From Natronosporangium hydrolyticum (GTDB lineage: Bacteria > Actinomycetota > Actinomycetes > Mycobacteriales > Micromonosporaceae), in NCBI RefSeq assembly GCF_016925615.1, contig NZ_CP070499.1:3410001-3474000 (forward strand): a stretch of 64,000 nucleotides of DNA. Reading direction: 5' to 3'. The position numbers and the translations under genes were made by a program. The notes under the pieces are model-generated. The model ran no database searches. It worked only from the letters and a program-made list of their open reading frames with translations, and was not told where the DNA came from. Below, piece after piece: positions 16,795 to 25,235 of the stretch; position 1 is the first letter of the stretch; each line of letters opens with the position of its first letter.

Positions 16795-17198
16795 TTGCTC
16801 GACCTGTTTTCGCGCGTCGGCTCCGCGCTCTCGGAGAGCATCCCCAAGAGCGCGTGTGCTTTTCCCACCACGTCAAGCGCGGCTTTGGTACGCGCCAGCT
16901 CCGCGGCCATTCGTTCGTTGTCACGGCGTAGCCGCTCCAGTTCGACCTGCTCCCGGCTGCGCTGGGGCTTGCGTCCCGGCCTCGGCGTCGGCCCGGACAA
17001 CGCACCGGCATCGCGCGCTTTGCGCCACTCGATCAGATGGGAGTGGTACAGGCCCTCGCGGCGTAGCAGTGCCCCGCGGGCACCCGACTCGGTCAGCGCG
17101 TCGTACTCAGCCACGATCGCCAGCTTGTACTCGTTGGTGAACACCCTGCGCTTGGGACGCTCAGCCCGCGGCTCCAGATCGGCATTACTCATGGTCAT
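16791..17198 (-). CDS. IS3-family transposase OrfA (HTH protein)
   Basis: A 135-residue protein with the Tnp_1-type HTH (RRVFTNEYKLAIVAEYDAL, then GALLRREGLYHSHLIEWRK) and a C-terminal leucine-zipper-like helix (ELERLRRDNERMAAELARTKAAL). This is the standard DNA-binding partner encoded in frame A of IS3 elements. It is complete and overlaps orfB by four bases. Confidence 0.9.
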   Translation of the reverse strand: MTMSNADLEPRAERPKRRVFTNEYKLAIVAEYDALTESGARGALLRREGLYHSHLIEWRKARDAGALSGPTPRPGRKPQRSREQVELERLRRDNERMAAELARTKAALDVVGKAHALLGMLSESAEPTRENRSSK

Positions 17199-17233
17199 CG
17201 CTCTCGATGGTCCTGTCTCGCCCTGCTCGATGG

Positions 17234-17776
17234 TCAGTTCAGGAGATTACCCTGTCCCATGTCCCACCCGAGCCTGACAGATAGGGCAGCGGCGACCCGG
17301 GCCTCCCCCGCCCGCTGTAATGGCACATATGCCACACTGGCCGCGATCGCCACCAGCGCGAACAGGACCGCAGCGATGCGCCACTGCTTCCGAGTGGACG
17401 CCCTCGCGCTGGGGCTTTTGACGCCGGTGGAGCGCAGCACGGTCCAGCACAACGCGATCTCGAATCCCGCCGCGACGGCCTTCACCCACCAGGCCTGCGG
17501 CAACTCCAGCCACCCGGCGAGCGCGAACGCGGCCCCGAAACCGATCACCAACCATCGGGCGGTCGTTCGATGGATGAACGCGGCCACCACTGTGGCCAGC
17601 AGCAGACCTAAGCTGGTGAAACCGATCGGCTCGGACACGCAAGGATCAATCACAGTGCAGGGTCGCCAGCTCACCACTTCGCCGACGTAGCCCACGACCA
17701 CAAACACCACCGCGCCAGCAAGCGTCAGCAGACCCGGTATCGGTCCCCAGGCCCACCACGGCTCCATTTCATCCAT
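17234..17776 (-). pseudogene. 5' portion of a multi-pass membrane protein gene, end at the IS3 boundary
   Basis: 180 codons from ATG 17776 give about five predicted membrane helices ([56 protein letters not shown] and two more). The frame stops at 17234, inside or at the edge of the IS3 right end, so the last residues are probably IS-derived. The likely continuation is the minus-strand fragment at 15514-15774. If the two belong together, the intact protein was roughly 260 residues. I do not recognise the family. Confidence 0.5.
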
Positions 17777-17904
17777 GCCGACAACCTGCCGTACCAGGGT
17801 GGCACCGGCAAGTCAGCCGAAGTCGGTTGAACACCTTCGGTCCCGGCGCAGGTGGCGACGCCGCGACCCGCTCAACCCCGCGCAGTGCGACGCCTCGATT
17901 CGCG

Positions 17905-18018
17905 CTACCTGTTTCGTCGGCGCAAGGCGGCGATGAGGAGCACCGCGCCGACCACAGCGGCACCGACCACCAGCAGACAGAGCAACACGAGCAGATGCCA
18001 CGGCCTCAACGCGCCCAT
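17905..18018 (-). CDS. Small single-pass membrane protein
   Basis: A 37-residue frame: [13 protein letters not shown], one long hydrophobic helix to about residue 31, and a basic RRRNR end. The opening resembles TatA-like small proteins (W-H-L-L-V-L-L) but the amphipathic helix of TatA is missing, so I do not call it TatA. TACGGT lies exactly 6 bases before the ATG (minus strand, 18025-18030), the leaderless signature seen at other genes here. The 380-bp gap before the catalase gene otherwise shows nothing else. Confidence 0.5.
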   Translation of the reverse strand: MGALRPWHLLVLLCLLVVGAAVVGAVLLIAALRRRNR

Positions 18019-18156
18019 CAACCGACCGTACGTCACCGGTGCCCGATGCCACCAGCGCCCGGTCAGGAACGTCTGGCACTTCGAGTGTATGAGGAGGAGG
18101 TCGTGGGGTACCGGTACCGGAGCGCACGTTGTGACCCGAGCATGAAGGAGTTCTCC

Positions 18157-19680
18157 GTGAATAACCAGCAACCCCCACCGACAACCACCGACGCCGGAGC
18201 GCCGGTCGCCAGCGACGAACACTCGCTCACGGTCGGCCCGGACGGCCCGCTGCTGTTGCAGGACCATTACCTGATCGAACAGATGGCCAACTTCAACCGG
18301 GAGCGCATCCCGGAGCGGCAACCCCACGCCAAGGGCGGCGGCGCCTTCGGCACCTTCACGGTCACCCAGGATGTCAGCGCCTACACCCGGGCGGCGGTCT
18401 TCCAGCCGGGCGCCGAGACCGAGGCGATCGTCCGCTTCTCCACCGTCGCCGGCGAGCGCGGCAGCCCGGACACCTGGCGCGACCCGCGCGGGTTCGCCGT
18501 CAAGCTCTACACCAGCGACGGCAACCTCGACATCGTGGGCAACAACACCCCGATCTTCTTCATCAAGGACCCGATGAAGTTCCAGCACTTCATCAGGTCC
18601 CAGAAGCGCCGGGCAGACAACAACCTCCGCGACCACGACATGCAGTGGGACTTCTGGACCCTGTCGCCGGAGTCCGCGCATCAGGTCACCTGGTTGATGG
18701 GCGACCGGGGCATCCCGCGCAGTTGGCGGCACATGAACGGGTACGGCAGCCACACGTACATGTGGATCAACGACAAGGGTGAGCGCTTCTGGGTGAAGTA
18801 CCATTTCAAGACCGACCAGGGGATCGAGTTCTTCACCCAGCACGAAGCCGACCAGATGGCGTCAGCGGACACCGACTATCACCAGCGGGACCTCTTCGAC
18901 CACATCGCCGGTGGGCAGTTCCCTTCCTGGACGTTGCAGGTGCAGATCATGCCGTTCGAGGACGCCAAGACCTACCGGTTCAACCCGTTCGACCTGACCA
19001 AGGTCTGGCCGCACACCGACTACCCGCTGCATGAGGTGGGCAAGCTGGTTCTGAATCGCAACGTCACCGACTACCACACGGAGATGGAGCAGGTGGCGTT
19101 CGAACCGAACAATGCCGTGCCCGGGACCGGCCTATCCCCGGACAAGATGCTGCTCGCCCGCGGGTTCAGCTACGCCGACGCCCACCGGGCCCGGCTCGGG
19201 GTCAACTACAAGCAGATCCCGGTCAACGCAGCGAAGGTGCCGGTGCGCAGCTACACCAAGGATGGCTCCATGCGGGTCCACAACGTCACCGACCCGGTGT
19301 ACGCGCCGAACTCGTACGGCGGCCCGGCGGCGCAGCCGGAACGAACCGACGACGGCGGCCTGTGGTATGCCGACGGGGAGATGGTCCGGGCGGCCTACAC
19401 GCCGCACGACGAGGACGACGACTGGGGTCAGGCCGGCGCCCTGGTCCGGGAGGTGCTCGACGACGACGCCCGGGATCGGCTGGTCGACAACGTCGTCGGT
19501 CACCTGCTCAACGGGGTGAGCGAACCGATCCTGCGGCGGGCGTTCGAGTACTGGCACAACGTCGACAAGGATCTCGGCGACCGGATCGAGGCCGGCGTCC
19601 GAGACAAGCAGGCAGAGCTGGATCCCAAGGCCGGTCAGCAGGCCAACCCTGCCCGTTCAAGCATGCAATCGAAGGCGTGA
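18157..19680 (+). CDS. katA: Heme catalase (clade 3, small-subunit type)
   Basis: A 507-residue monofunctional catalase that converts hydrogen peroxide to water and oxygen. The distal His region is [20 protein letters not shown], the distal Asn is in [14 protein letters not shown], and the proximal heme ligand segment is [21 protein letters not shown] (the Tyr is the ligand). I start it at GTG 18157 because AAGGAG lies 6 bases before it; ATG 18142 in frame would add five residues and has no ribosome site. No Fur or OxyR gene is adjacent. The length fits small-subunit catalases. Confidence 0.9.
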   Translation: MNNQQPPPTTTDAGAPVASDEHSLTVGPDGPLLLQDHYLIEQMANFNRERIPERQPHAKGGGAFGTFTVTQDVSAYTRAAVFQPGAETEAIVRFSTVAGERGSPDTWRDPRGFAVKLYTSDGNLDIVGNNTPIFFIKDPMKFQHFIRSQKRRADNNLRDHDMQWDFWTLSPESAHQVTWLMGDRGIPRSWRHMNGYGSHTYMWINDKGERFWVKYHFKTDQGIEFFTQHEADQMASADTDYHQRDLFDHIAGGQFPSWTLQVQIMPFEDAKTYRFNPFDLTKVWPHTDYPLHEVGKLVLNRNVTDYHTEMEQVAFEPNNAVPGTGLSPDKMLLARGFSYADAHRARLGVNYKQIPVNAAKVPVRSYTKDGSMRVHNVTDPVYAPNSYGGPAAQPERTDDGGLWYADGEMVRAAYTPHDEDDDWGQAGALVREVLDDDARDRLVDNVVGHLLNGVSEPILRRAFEYWHNVDKDLGDRIEAGVRDKQAELDPKAGQQANPARSSMQSKA

Positions 19681-19694
19681 ACCGGCGGTCGGCG

Positions 19695-20414
19695 TCAGGA
19701 ATCTGCCGGCCTACGCGCGAGGACGAGCCGGCACCGGGGATCGCCGCCCCGGTGCCGGCCCAGGGCCGTCAGGTCGACGGTGGTCGGGGTGAAGCCAGCC
19801 GCCGTCAGGTCGTCGTGGACTGCGGGCAGCGGGCTGGTGCGGTAATACATCACGAAGGGCGGCCGCCACACGGTATTGCGAGCCCGCATCGCCAGGTCGA
19901 AGCCGAGCGTGGCCCAGTGCGAGACCGAGGTACGCGGCGGGGACGCGCCGATCGGGAAGGCGAAGAGCCCACCGGGCCGCAGCGCACGGTACACACCTTC
20001 GAAGAGTGCCGGCCGTTCGGCGGGCAGGAAGTGCCCGAGCGCTCCGAAGGAGACCGCCAGATCGAAGGCCCCGGCGAACGGCATGGCCCGGACGTCGGCC
20101 CGCACCCAGGTGGCGTCCGGATGCGCGCTGCGCGCCTGGGCGAGCATGCCGGCGCTGAAGTCGATCCCCGTGATCTGCCCTCGGCACAGCCGTTGCAGCA
20201 CCGGCATGCCCGCGCCGGTGCCACAGCAGACATCCAGCCCGTCGCGGAACGGGCCGAGTTTGGAGAGCGCCTGGGTGGTTGCCGCCAGAATGGGTTCCGG
20301 AGTGCGAAACGGCGTGTGGTCGAACTTGGGAGCGAGCAGGTCATAGCCGCGCTCGACGGATGAGAACGCTTGGACGCACAGTTCACGTAACGACGGGCCC
20401 TGCGGCGAGAACAC
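19695..20414 (-). CDS. Class I SAM-dependent methyltransferase
   Basis: A 239-residue methyltransferase. Motif I is GLDVCCGTGAGMPVLQRLC, followed by ITGIDFSAGMLAQARSAHP, the motif IV region FDLAVSFGALGHFLPAERPALF and LRPGGLFAFPIGASPP. The start is GTG 20414, with TATCCT exactly 6 bases upstream (minus strand, 20421-20426), so the transcript is probably leaderless. It converges on the catalase gene 14 bp away. A 22-base piece of its C-terminal coding region recurs at about 15471-15492, where it looks like a relic of a related gene. The acceptor is unknown. Confidence 0.8.
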   Translation of the reverse strand: MFSPQGPSLRELCVQAFSSVERGYDLLAPKFDHTPFRTPEPILAATTQALSKLGPFRDGLDVCCGTGAGMPVLQRLCRGQITGIDFSAGMLAQARSAHPDATWVRADVRAMPFAGAFDLAVSFGALGHFLPAERPALFEGVYRALRPGGLFAFPIGASPPRTSVSHWATLGFDLAMRARNTVWRPPFVMYYRTSPLPAVHDDLTAAGFTPTTVDLTALGRHRGGDPRCRLVLARRPADS

Positions 20415-20450
20415 CAGCCGAGGATACCTGCCGTGACGTGGTCACCTGGT

Positions 20451-20850
20451 TCAGCGCAGCTGCGCACCGGCCAACAGCAGCGGAGTGGGCTGCCCGGCCC
20501 AGGTCCCGGTCAACATAGGTCCGGCCGTGCGGGCGTCCGCATCCAGGACGCGCACCACGGTGAACTCCCCGCGTCGACGGCGACGATCGTGGGGTCCCCG
20601 TCCGTGATGCGCCGAACAGTGCCGACGGCGGGCGGTTCGGCCCCGGGGACGCCGCTGCCGGTGACGGTCATAGTCCGCGCTCTCCGCTCCAGCCGGCCAT
20701 CGTTCTCGACAAACTCCTCCGCCTGACCGGTGGCGCCGACGATCGCGTTGGCCAGCGCCGCGACGTAGACAGGATCGGCGCACGCGTCGTACACCCACCG
20801 CGGGCCGAGCACGGAGTGCTCGCAGGTGCCGACCAGCCAGGCATCGCTTC
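20451..20850 (-). pseudogene. Relic of a maltokinase-cap-like (glucan branching-associated) protein
   Basis: Minus-strand coding similarity begins about 20850 with DAWLVGTCEHSVLGPRWVYDA, then DPVYVAALANAIVGATGQAEEF and VGTVRRITDGDPTIVAVDAG. This is the maltokinase N-terminal cap-like domain found in actinobacterial trehalose/maltose proteins. The N-terminal half is missing. At the CCCC of 20567-20570 one base is lost, and the product continues in another frame (EFTVVRVLDADARTAG to the stop at 20451). Two independent lesions make it a pseudogene. Confidence 0.6.
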
Positions 20851-20884
20851 CCCAGCGCTGGCGCGGTCGTGGCTCCCACGCTCT

Positions 20885-20966
20885 GCTTGGTGGGCTGAGT
20901 GGTGCCCATTTTGCTGGGATCGACCCACTTTGGCGCCCTCGCTGATCACCACTCAACCCACCAAGC
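20885..20966. repeat. 82-bp palindromic element with 20-bp arms
   Basis: GCTTGGTGGGCTGAGTGGTG (20885-20904) is repeated inverted at 20947-20966 with one mismatch, around a 42-base core. It sits where the maltokinase-like relic loses its N-terminus. The form is that of dispersed palindromic (REP/MITE-type) units of actinomycetes. No flanking direct repeat was seen. Confidence 0.6.
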
Positions 20967-20995
20967 CGGGAATGTCCGGCCGAGAGTCCGCTCGA

Positions 20996-21556
20996 TCACG
21001 GCGCTGGGTCGGCTGCGACCGCCTTCATGAGCGTGCGCATGGCCTGTTGGCGGGCGGTGAAATCGGAGAGCGACTCCTTCGCGGTCACGTAGCGGAGGCT
21101 GTAGAGCACCGCCCAGAGCAGGGTGGTGATCCACTCCGTGCTCAGCGTGGCGTCGATGCTGCCATCGGCATGACCCCGAGCGAGCGCGGCGTCGATGCGG
21201 TTGTCTTCCTCGCTCCGCTCTTCCCCTTCCTCGGCGGCCATCTCGTTGCTCCACCAGAAGAGGATGTCCAAGCTGCCCATGAGTTCGCCGCACAGGCGAC
21301 GGAAGGCATCGAGCCCGCTACCTTCGTCGAGCCGAGCCCGGGCAACCGCCTGCTGCCACTCCTGCTCGGCGAGTGCGCCGATGGCTTCCTTGAGCGCCGC
21401 GCGGTCGGCGAAGTAGCGATGGAAGGTGCTGCGGGAGACGCCTGCCTTGGCGGCGATCTCCGCCAGCGGAGCACTCGGGTGGGCGGCGAGGACCTCGATG
21501 CCGGCCAGCATGATGGCGCGGCGAGTGCGCTCCGCAGTGCTGCTGAGCTCGGACAT
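20996..21556 (-). CDS. TetR/AcrR family transcriptional regulator
   Basis: A 186-residue regulator from ATG 21556 (MSELSSTAERTRRAIMLAG). The HTH is APLAEIAAKAGVSRSTFHRYFADRAALKEAI at about residues 28-58, and the rest is an all-helical ligand-binding domain with a tryptophan-rich stretch (LDILFWWSNEMA) suited to hydrophobic ligands. An upstream in-frame start at 21640 would run across the promoter and is rejected. It is divergent from the ABC exporter gene, with a GACAT-GT-ATGTC palindrome between them, and probably represses it. Confidence 0.85.
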   Translation of the reverse strand: MSELSSTAERTRRAIMLAGIEVLAAHPSAPLAEIAAKAGVSRSTFHRYFADRAALKEAIGALAEQEWQQAVARARLDEGSGLDAFRRLCGELMGSLDILFWWSNEMAAEEGEERSEEDNRIDAALARGHADGSIDATLSTEWITTLLWAVLYSLRYVTAKESLSDFTARQQAMRTLMKAVAADPAP

Positions 21557-21601
21557 GCACCTCAGCGTACCGGAGAGCGCCGCCCCATGATCGGCCACAC
21601 C

Positions 21602-21633
21602 TTGACAATAATGAGACATGTATGTCCTAATAA
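21602..21633 (+). promoter_or_regulatory. ABC exporter promoter with TetR-type operator
   Basis: A perfect TTGACA -35 (21602-21607) is followed 17 bases later by TCCTAA (21625-21630). Between them lies GACAT-GT-ATGTC (21615-21626), a perfect 12-bp palindrome. A repressor bound there would block the promoter; the divergent TetR gene is the obvious candidate. Confidence 0.5.
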
Positions 21634-21638
21634 CGGTC

Positions 21639-23534
21639 ATGGCATACTCGGATCAGGCCGTCGAAGTCTCCGACGGCGAGACCCCCGCGGCGTCGACGGC
21701 GGCCCGGCTGGCGATCCTGTGGTCCTTCGCGCGGCCGTACTGGCGAGTGCTGGCCCTTGGTCTCGTTCTCTCGCTGGCGGTCTCCGCCATGGGCCTGGCC
21801 AGCCCGATGGTCACCAAATGGGTCCTGGACACCCTCGCCGTCGACGGCTCGCTCCGCGACCCGGTCCTGGTGCTCGTCGCCCTGCTCATCCTCGGGGCGG
21901 TGATCGGCTGGTACCAGTGGGTCATGCTCGGCAGGCTCGCCGAGGACGTCGTCTACGACGCGCGCCAGCGCATGATCCTGCGCTACCTCGGCGCCCGGGT
22001 CTACGAGCTGCTCAAGCGTGGCCCGGGTGAGCTGGTTACCCGGGTCACCTCGGACACCGTCCTGCTGAACCAGGCGGCGTCATCGTCGGTCATCGGCCTG
22101 ATCAACGGCACGATTATGATCATCGGCTCGCTGGTGCTCATGGGCCACCTCGACCTCGTACTGCTGTCGACCGCCCTCGCCGCGGTCATCGTGGTCTTCG
22201 TCATGTTCAGCGTGCTGATGCCGCAGATCTCCGTAGCGGAGGAGAAGGCCCAGGCCAGCTTGAGCGACCTCGGATCCGAACTGGAGGGTACGGTCCGGGC
22301 GATCAAGACCGTGAAGTCGTCCGGAGCGCAGCCACGGCGATTCGCCAGCCTGATGCGCCACGTCGGTGAATCGCGGCAGCACAGCCTGCGTTCGGTGCGC
22401 ATCCAGGCCGGCGCGTGGACCATCGCCGGCATCGGACTGGACGGCGCGGTCATCATGGTCCTGGCCGTGGGCGCCTACCGGGTGGCCGACGGACAGATGA
22501 CCATCTCCGCGCTCGTGGCCTTCCTGCTCTATGTCTGGGGGTTGACCGGGCCCATGATGGAGCTGACCCAGAATCTGACCACGCTGCAGTCGGGGATGGC
22601 CGCCGCCGGCCGGATCAGCCAGATCGAGCGCATCCCGGTGGAGGAGCCGGCCGACGACCTGACGGTGACCTCCCCGGCGCGCACCACCCACTCCGTGGGC
22701 ACTGCCGAGCAGCGGCGGGAAGTGTCGGGGCCGGCGGACGAGGCTGGGCGCGACGCTGACCGCGCGGCCACCTCGCCGATCCTGGAGTTGTCCGGGGTCA
22801 CGGCGCGCTACTCTCCCGATGCCGCCCCCGCGGTGGCGGGGATCGACCTCACGATCTCCCGGCGTGGGCACGTGGCGCTGGTGGGCCCGTCCGGAGCCGG
22901 TAAGACCACCGTGCTCTCGCTGCTGATGCGCTTCCTGGAGCCTGAGAGCGGCGAGATCCGACTGAACGGCGTGCCGTACGCCGAATTGGGTCACGCGAGA
23001 ATCCGGTCGGCCTTCGCCTATGTAGAACAGGAGACGCCGGTGGTCCCGGGCACCGTGCGCGACAACCTGCTCTTCGCCAACCCGCACGCTACCGACGACG
23101 AGCTCGCCCAAGTGCTGCGCCGGCTGCACCTGAGCGACCTGGTCGAGAGCCTTCCAGAAGGGCTCGACAGCAGACTCAGCGACACCAGCGTCTCCGGCGG
23201 GCAACGCCAGCGCATCTCGCTAGCCCGGGCGCTGCTCGCCGATCCGCGGATCCTGTTGCTGGACGAGGCCACCGCCCAGGTCGACGGCATCACCGAAGCC
23301 GCGATCCACGAGACCATCACCGAGATCTCCGAGCACCGCACGGTGGTCACCATCGCCCATCGACTATCCACCGTCATCGACGCCGACCAGATCGTCGTCA
23401 TGGACGCCGGCCGCGTCACCGCACTCGGATCACACCAAGAGCTGTTGGAGTCGACCCAGCTCTACCGGGACCTGGTCGCCGCACTGCGCATCGAGACCAG
23501 GAGCGCCGCGGTGCCCTCGGTCACGATGAGCTGA
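21639..23534 (+). CDS. ABC exporter, fused permease and ATPase (half-transporter)
   Basis: A 631-residue type IV exporter. Six membrane helices lie in about residues 25-310 and an ATPase domain follows. Walker A is GPSGAGKTTVLSLL, the signature is SVSGGQRQRISLARALL and Walker B is ILLLDEATAQVD, with the H-loop His in IAHRLSTV. It should act as a homodimer to export drugs or lipids. ATG 21639 is preferred over 21618, which would lie in the -10/operator region. It is controlled, by inference, by the divergent TetR gene. Confidence 0.9.
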   Translation: MAYSDQAVEVSDGETPAASTAARLAILWSFARPYWRVLALGLVLSLAVSAMGLASPMVTKWVLDTLAVDGSLRDPVLVLVALLILGAVIGWYQWVMLGRLAEDVVYDARQRMILRYLGARVYELLKRGPGELVTRVTSDTVLLNQAASSSVIGLINGTIMIIGSLVLMGHLDLVLLSTALAAVIVVFVMFSVLMPQISVAEEKAQASLSDLGSELEGTVRAIKTVKSSGAQPRRFASLMRHVGESRQHSLRSVRIQAGAWTIAGIGLDGAVIMVLAVGAYRVADGQMTISALVAFLLYVWGLTGPMMELTQNLTTLQSGMAAAGRISQIERIPVEEPADDLTVTSPARTTHSVGTAEQRREVSGPADEAGRDADRAATSPILELSGVTARYSPDAAPAVAGIDLTISRRGHVALVGPSGAGKTTVLSLLMRFLEPESGEIRLNGVPYAELGHARIRSAFAYVEQETPVVPGTVRDNLLFANPHATDDELAQVLRRLHLSDLVESLPEGLDSRLSDTSVSGGQRQRISLARALLADPRILLLDEATAQVDGITEAAIHETITEISEHRTVVTIAHRLSTVIDADQIVVMDAGRVTALGSHQELLESTQLYRDLVAALRIETRSAAVPSVTMS

Positions 23535-23868
23535 AGGCGGCGTCGAAGGCGGCGGCCGGTGGGTCGAAGGCGAGCCGGCGGACGTACTCAAGGGCCTCGG
23601 GGGCACCTATGAGCCGGTCCATGCCGGCGTCCTCCCACTCGATGGAGATGGGTCCCTGGTAGCCGATCGTGTGGAGCATGCGGAAGCACCGTTCCCAGGG
23701 CACGTCGCCGTGGCCAGTAGAGACGAAGTCCCAGCCCCGCCGCGGGTCGGCCCACGGCAGGTGCGAACCGAGCCGGCCGTTGCGACCACTGCCGGTCTGC
23801 AGCTTGGTGTCCTTGCAGTCGACATGGTAGATCCGGTCCCGGAAGTCGTACAGGAAACTCACCGGGTC
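23521..23868 (-). pseudogene. Sugar-phosphate isomerase/epimerase relic (C-terminal fragment)
   Basis: The last 115 codons match the end of an AP-endonuclease-2-type TIM-barrel isomerase/epimerase: FLYDFRDRIYHVDCKDTK, then GDVPWERCF and ISIEWEDAGMDRLIGAPEAL, where metal-binding His, Asp and Glu residues fall. Homology stops abruptly near 23868; the upstream 260 bp to 24131 carry no recognisable start or domain. The fragment converges on the ABC exporter and overlaps its stop by 14 bases. It is a 5'-truncated gene. Confidence 0.65.
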
Positions 23869-24131
23869 GCGGTCCCGGAGGCGGCGGCGTCCGATCCACC
23901 CCCGCTCCCCGAGCCGGTCAGCTCGGGTGGGCAGCGAGGTTCGCGGGCGCCGACTCGATGGCCAGCGTGGTCCGCAGGTACTCGGCGATGCCGGCGAGCC
24001 CGGTGCCGGCGGACCGGACTCACCACCAGTATCCGCCGCCGGACCCGCGGCACACCGAAAAGCCCGGAATTCGCAGCGGGCGGGCCGGCACTGTGGTCGG
24101 GGGCTGCATCCGCACCGTTGTGGCCTACGAC

Positions 24132-25121
24132 TCATGGGATGTGGCCGGTGATTGCGGGTTCTACTCGGTGCTCCGTCGAGAGTCTGTCGGCCACCGCCCG
24201 GTCGGTGTCTTCGGTGACCAGGTCGGCGTTGATGTGCGCACCGGCCCGGGCGCCGTCCGCGGCCGCCGCACTGACCTGAGCGGACAGATCGGCGGCGTTG
24301 CCGGCGACCCACACGCCGGGAACTCCGGTAAACCCGGTCGGGTCCGCCGCGATGTAGGAGCCCATCGGGTGCTCGGTCGGTTGGATGCCGATGCCCGCGA
24401 ACACCTCCACCCGGGCGACCATCCGCGGCGCCACCACCACGGCGTCGACCGCTACGACCCGGTCGTCATCGAGCCGGACACCGCGCAGTCGATCACCCTC
24501 GACCGCCAACTCGACGACCTCACCGGTGATTACGGCGATGCCGAGGGCGTCGAACTTCGCCCGGTCCTCCGGAGCGACCCCACCACCATGGGCGAAGAAG
24601 CGCACATCGTCGGTCCACTGCCGGAATAGCAGCGCCTGGTGCACCGAGAGCGGCCCGGTCGCCAGCACCCCGACCCGGTGGTCGCGCACCTCCCACCCGT
24701 GGCAGTAGGGGCAGTGGAGTACGTCGCGTCCCCACTGCTCCCGCACTCCGGGCACCGCTGGCAGCTCATCGACCAGCCCGGTGGCGATCAGGAGCCGGCG
24801 CGCGCGAAGTCGGCCCCCGCCGCGGCGGGTCACCACGAAATCCGGCGCAGTGCCGGAGGCGTCGCTCACCTCACCCTCGATGATCTCCCCGCCGTAGCCG
24901 ACGACCTCCGCGCGACCACGCGCGAGCAGCTCCGCCGGGTCGACTCCGTCGAGGGCCAGCAGGCCATGGACGCCGGCTGCGGGCGCGTTCCTGGGCGCGC
25001 CGGCGTCCACGACCGTTACCGAGCGCCGGGCCCGGGTCAGGGTCAGCGCCGCGCTCAGTCCCGCTGCGCCGCCGCCGACGACCACGACGTCCCGCACGAT
25101 CTCCGCCTGTTCCGCCATCAC
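24132..25121 (-). CDS. Thioredoxin reductase-like FAD/NAD(P) oxidoreductase
   Basis: A 329-residue flavoprotein of the TrxR-like group. The FAD site VVVVGGGAAGLSAALTL opens the protein, the second nucleotide site lies near HRVGVLATGPLSVHQA, and the redox motif CPYCHGWE replaces the CATC of true thioredoxin reductases. GVWVAGNAADLSAQV closes the FAD site. Such proteins with CPYCHG occur beside XRE-cupin regulators, as here. The start at GTG 25121 has AAAGGAG 6 bases upstream. It is divergent from the XRE gene. Confidence 0.85.
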   Translation of the reverse strand: MMAEQAEIVRDVVVVGGGAAGLSAALTLTRARRSVTVVDAGAPRNAPAAGVHGLLALDGVDPAELLARGRAEVVGYGGEIIEGEVSDASGTAPDFVVTRRGGGRLRARRLLIATGLVDELPAVPGVREQWGRDVLHCPYCHGWEVRDHRVGVLATGPLSVHQALLFRQWTDDVRFFAHGGGVAPEDRAKFDALGIAVITGEVVELAVEGDRLRGVRLDDDRVVAVDAVVVAPRMVARVEVFAGIGIQPTEHPMGSYIAADPTGFTGVPGVWVAGNAADLSAQVSAAAADGARAGAHINADLVTEDTDRAVADRLSTEHRVEPAITGHIP

Positions 25122-25139
25122 GCCTGGCTCCTTTGTCGT

Positions 25140-25167
25140 CCTAGTTAGTTGGTCCTAGCTAGCTGGT
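25140..25167. promoter_or_regulatory. Tandem 14-bp direct repeat, candidate operator
   Basis: CCTAGTTAGTTGGT (25140-25153) is followed at once by CCTAGCTAGCTGGT (25154-25167), two mismatches apart. The pair lies between the divergent oxidoreductase and XRE-cupin genes. Tandem sites of this kind suit a dimeric HTH regulator controlling both promoters. Confidence 0.5.
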
Positions 25168-25235
25168 TAAGGACGACTGTGACCCACCATGCGACGAACT
25201 CGCAAAGCTTCTTGCCGAATGGCAATATTGGGAGC

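Larger units (their letters stand above)
15778..17241 (-). mobile_element. IS3-family insertion sequence
   Basis: A compact element with orfA and orfB overlapping on the minus strand. Candidate ends read inward as TGATGAGACACC (from 15778) and TGAACTGACCATCG (from 17241), sharing TGA-N3-GAC. No clear direct target duplication was found, so the limits are approximate to a few tens of bases. Both transposase frames are intact and the element may be active. Confidence 0.75.

Noticed and set aside
16780-16800. Slippery-site -1 frameshift between IS3 orfA and orfB.
   Set aside because: The genes overlap by ATGA with an OrfB start codon, and no A6G-type heptamer was seen, so re-initiation is the simpler reading.
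17905-18843. Long minus-strand frame opposite the catalase gene that ends in the small membrane protein.
   Set aside because: Only its last 37 codons look like a real protein; the rest is a mirror of catalase.
23869-24131. Possible upstream part of the isomerase relic or another gene.
   Set aside because: Frames contain stops and no recognisable motif. One short stretch (GLAGIAEYLRTTLAIES) looks protein-like but I could not identify it.
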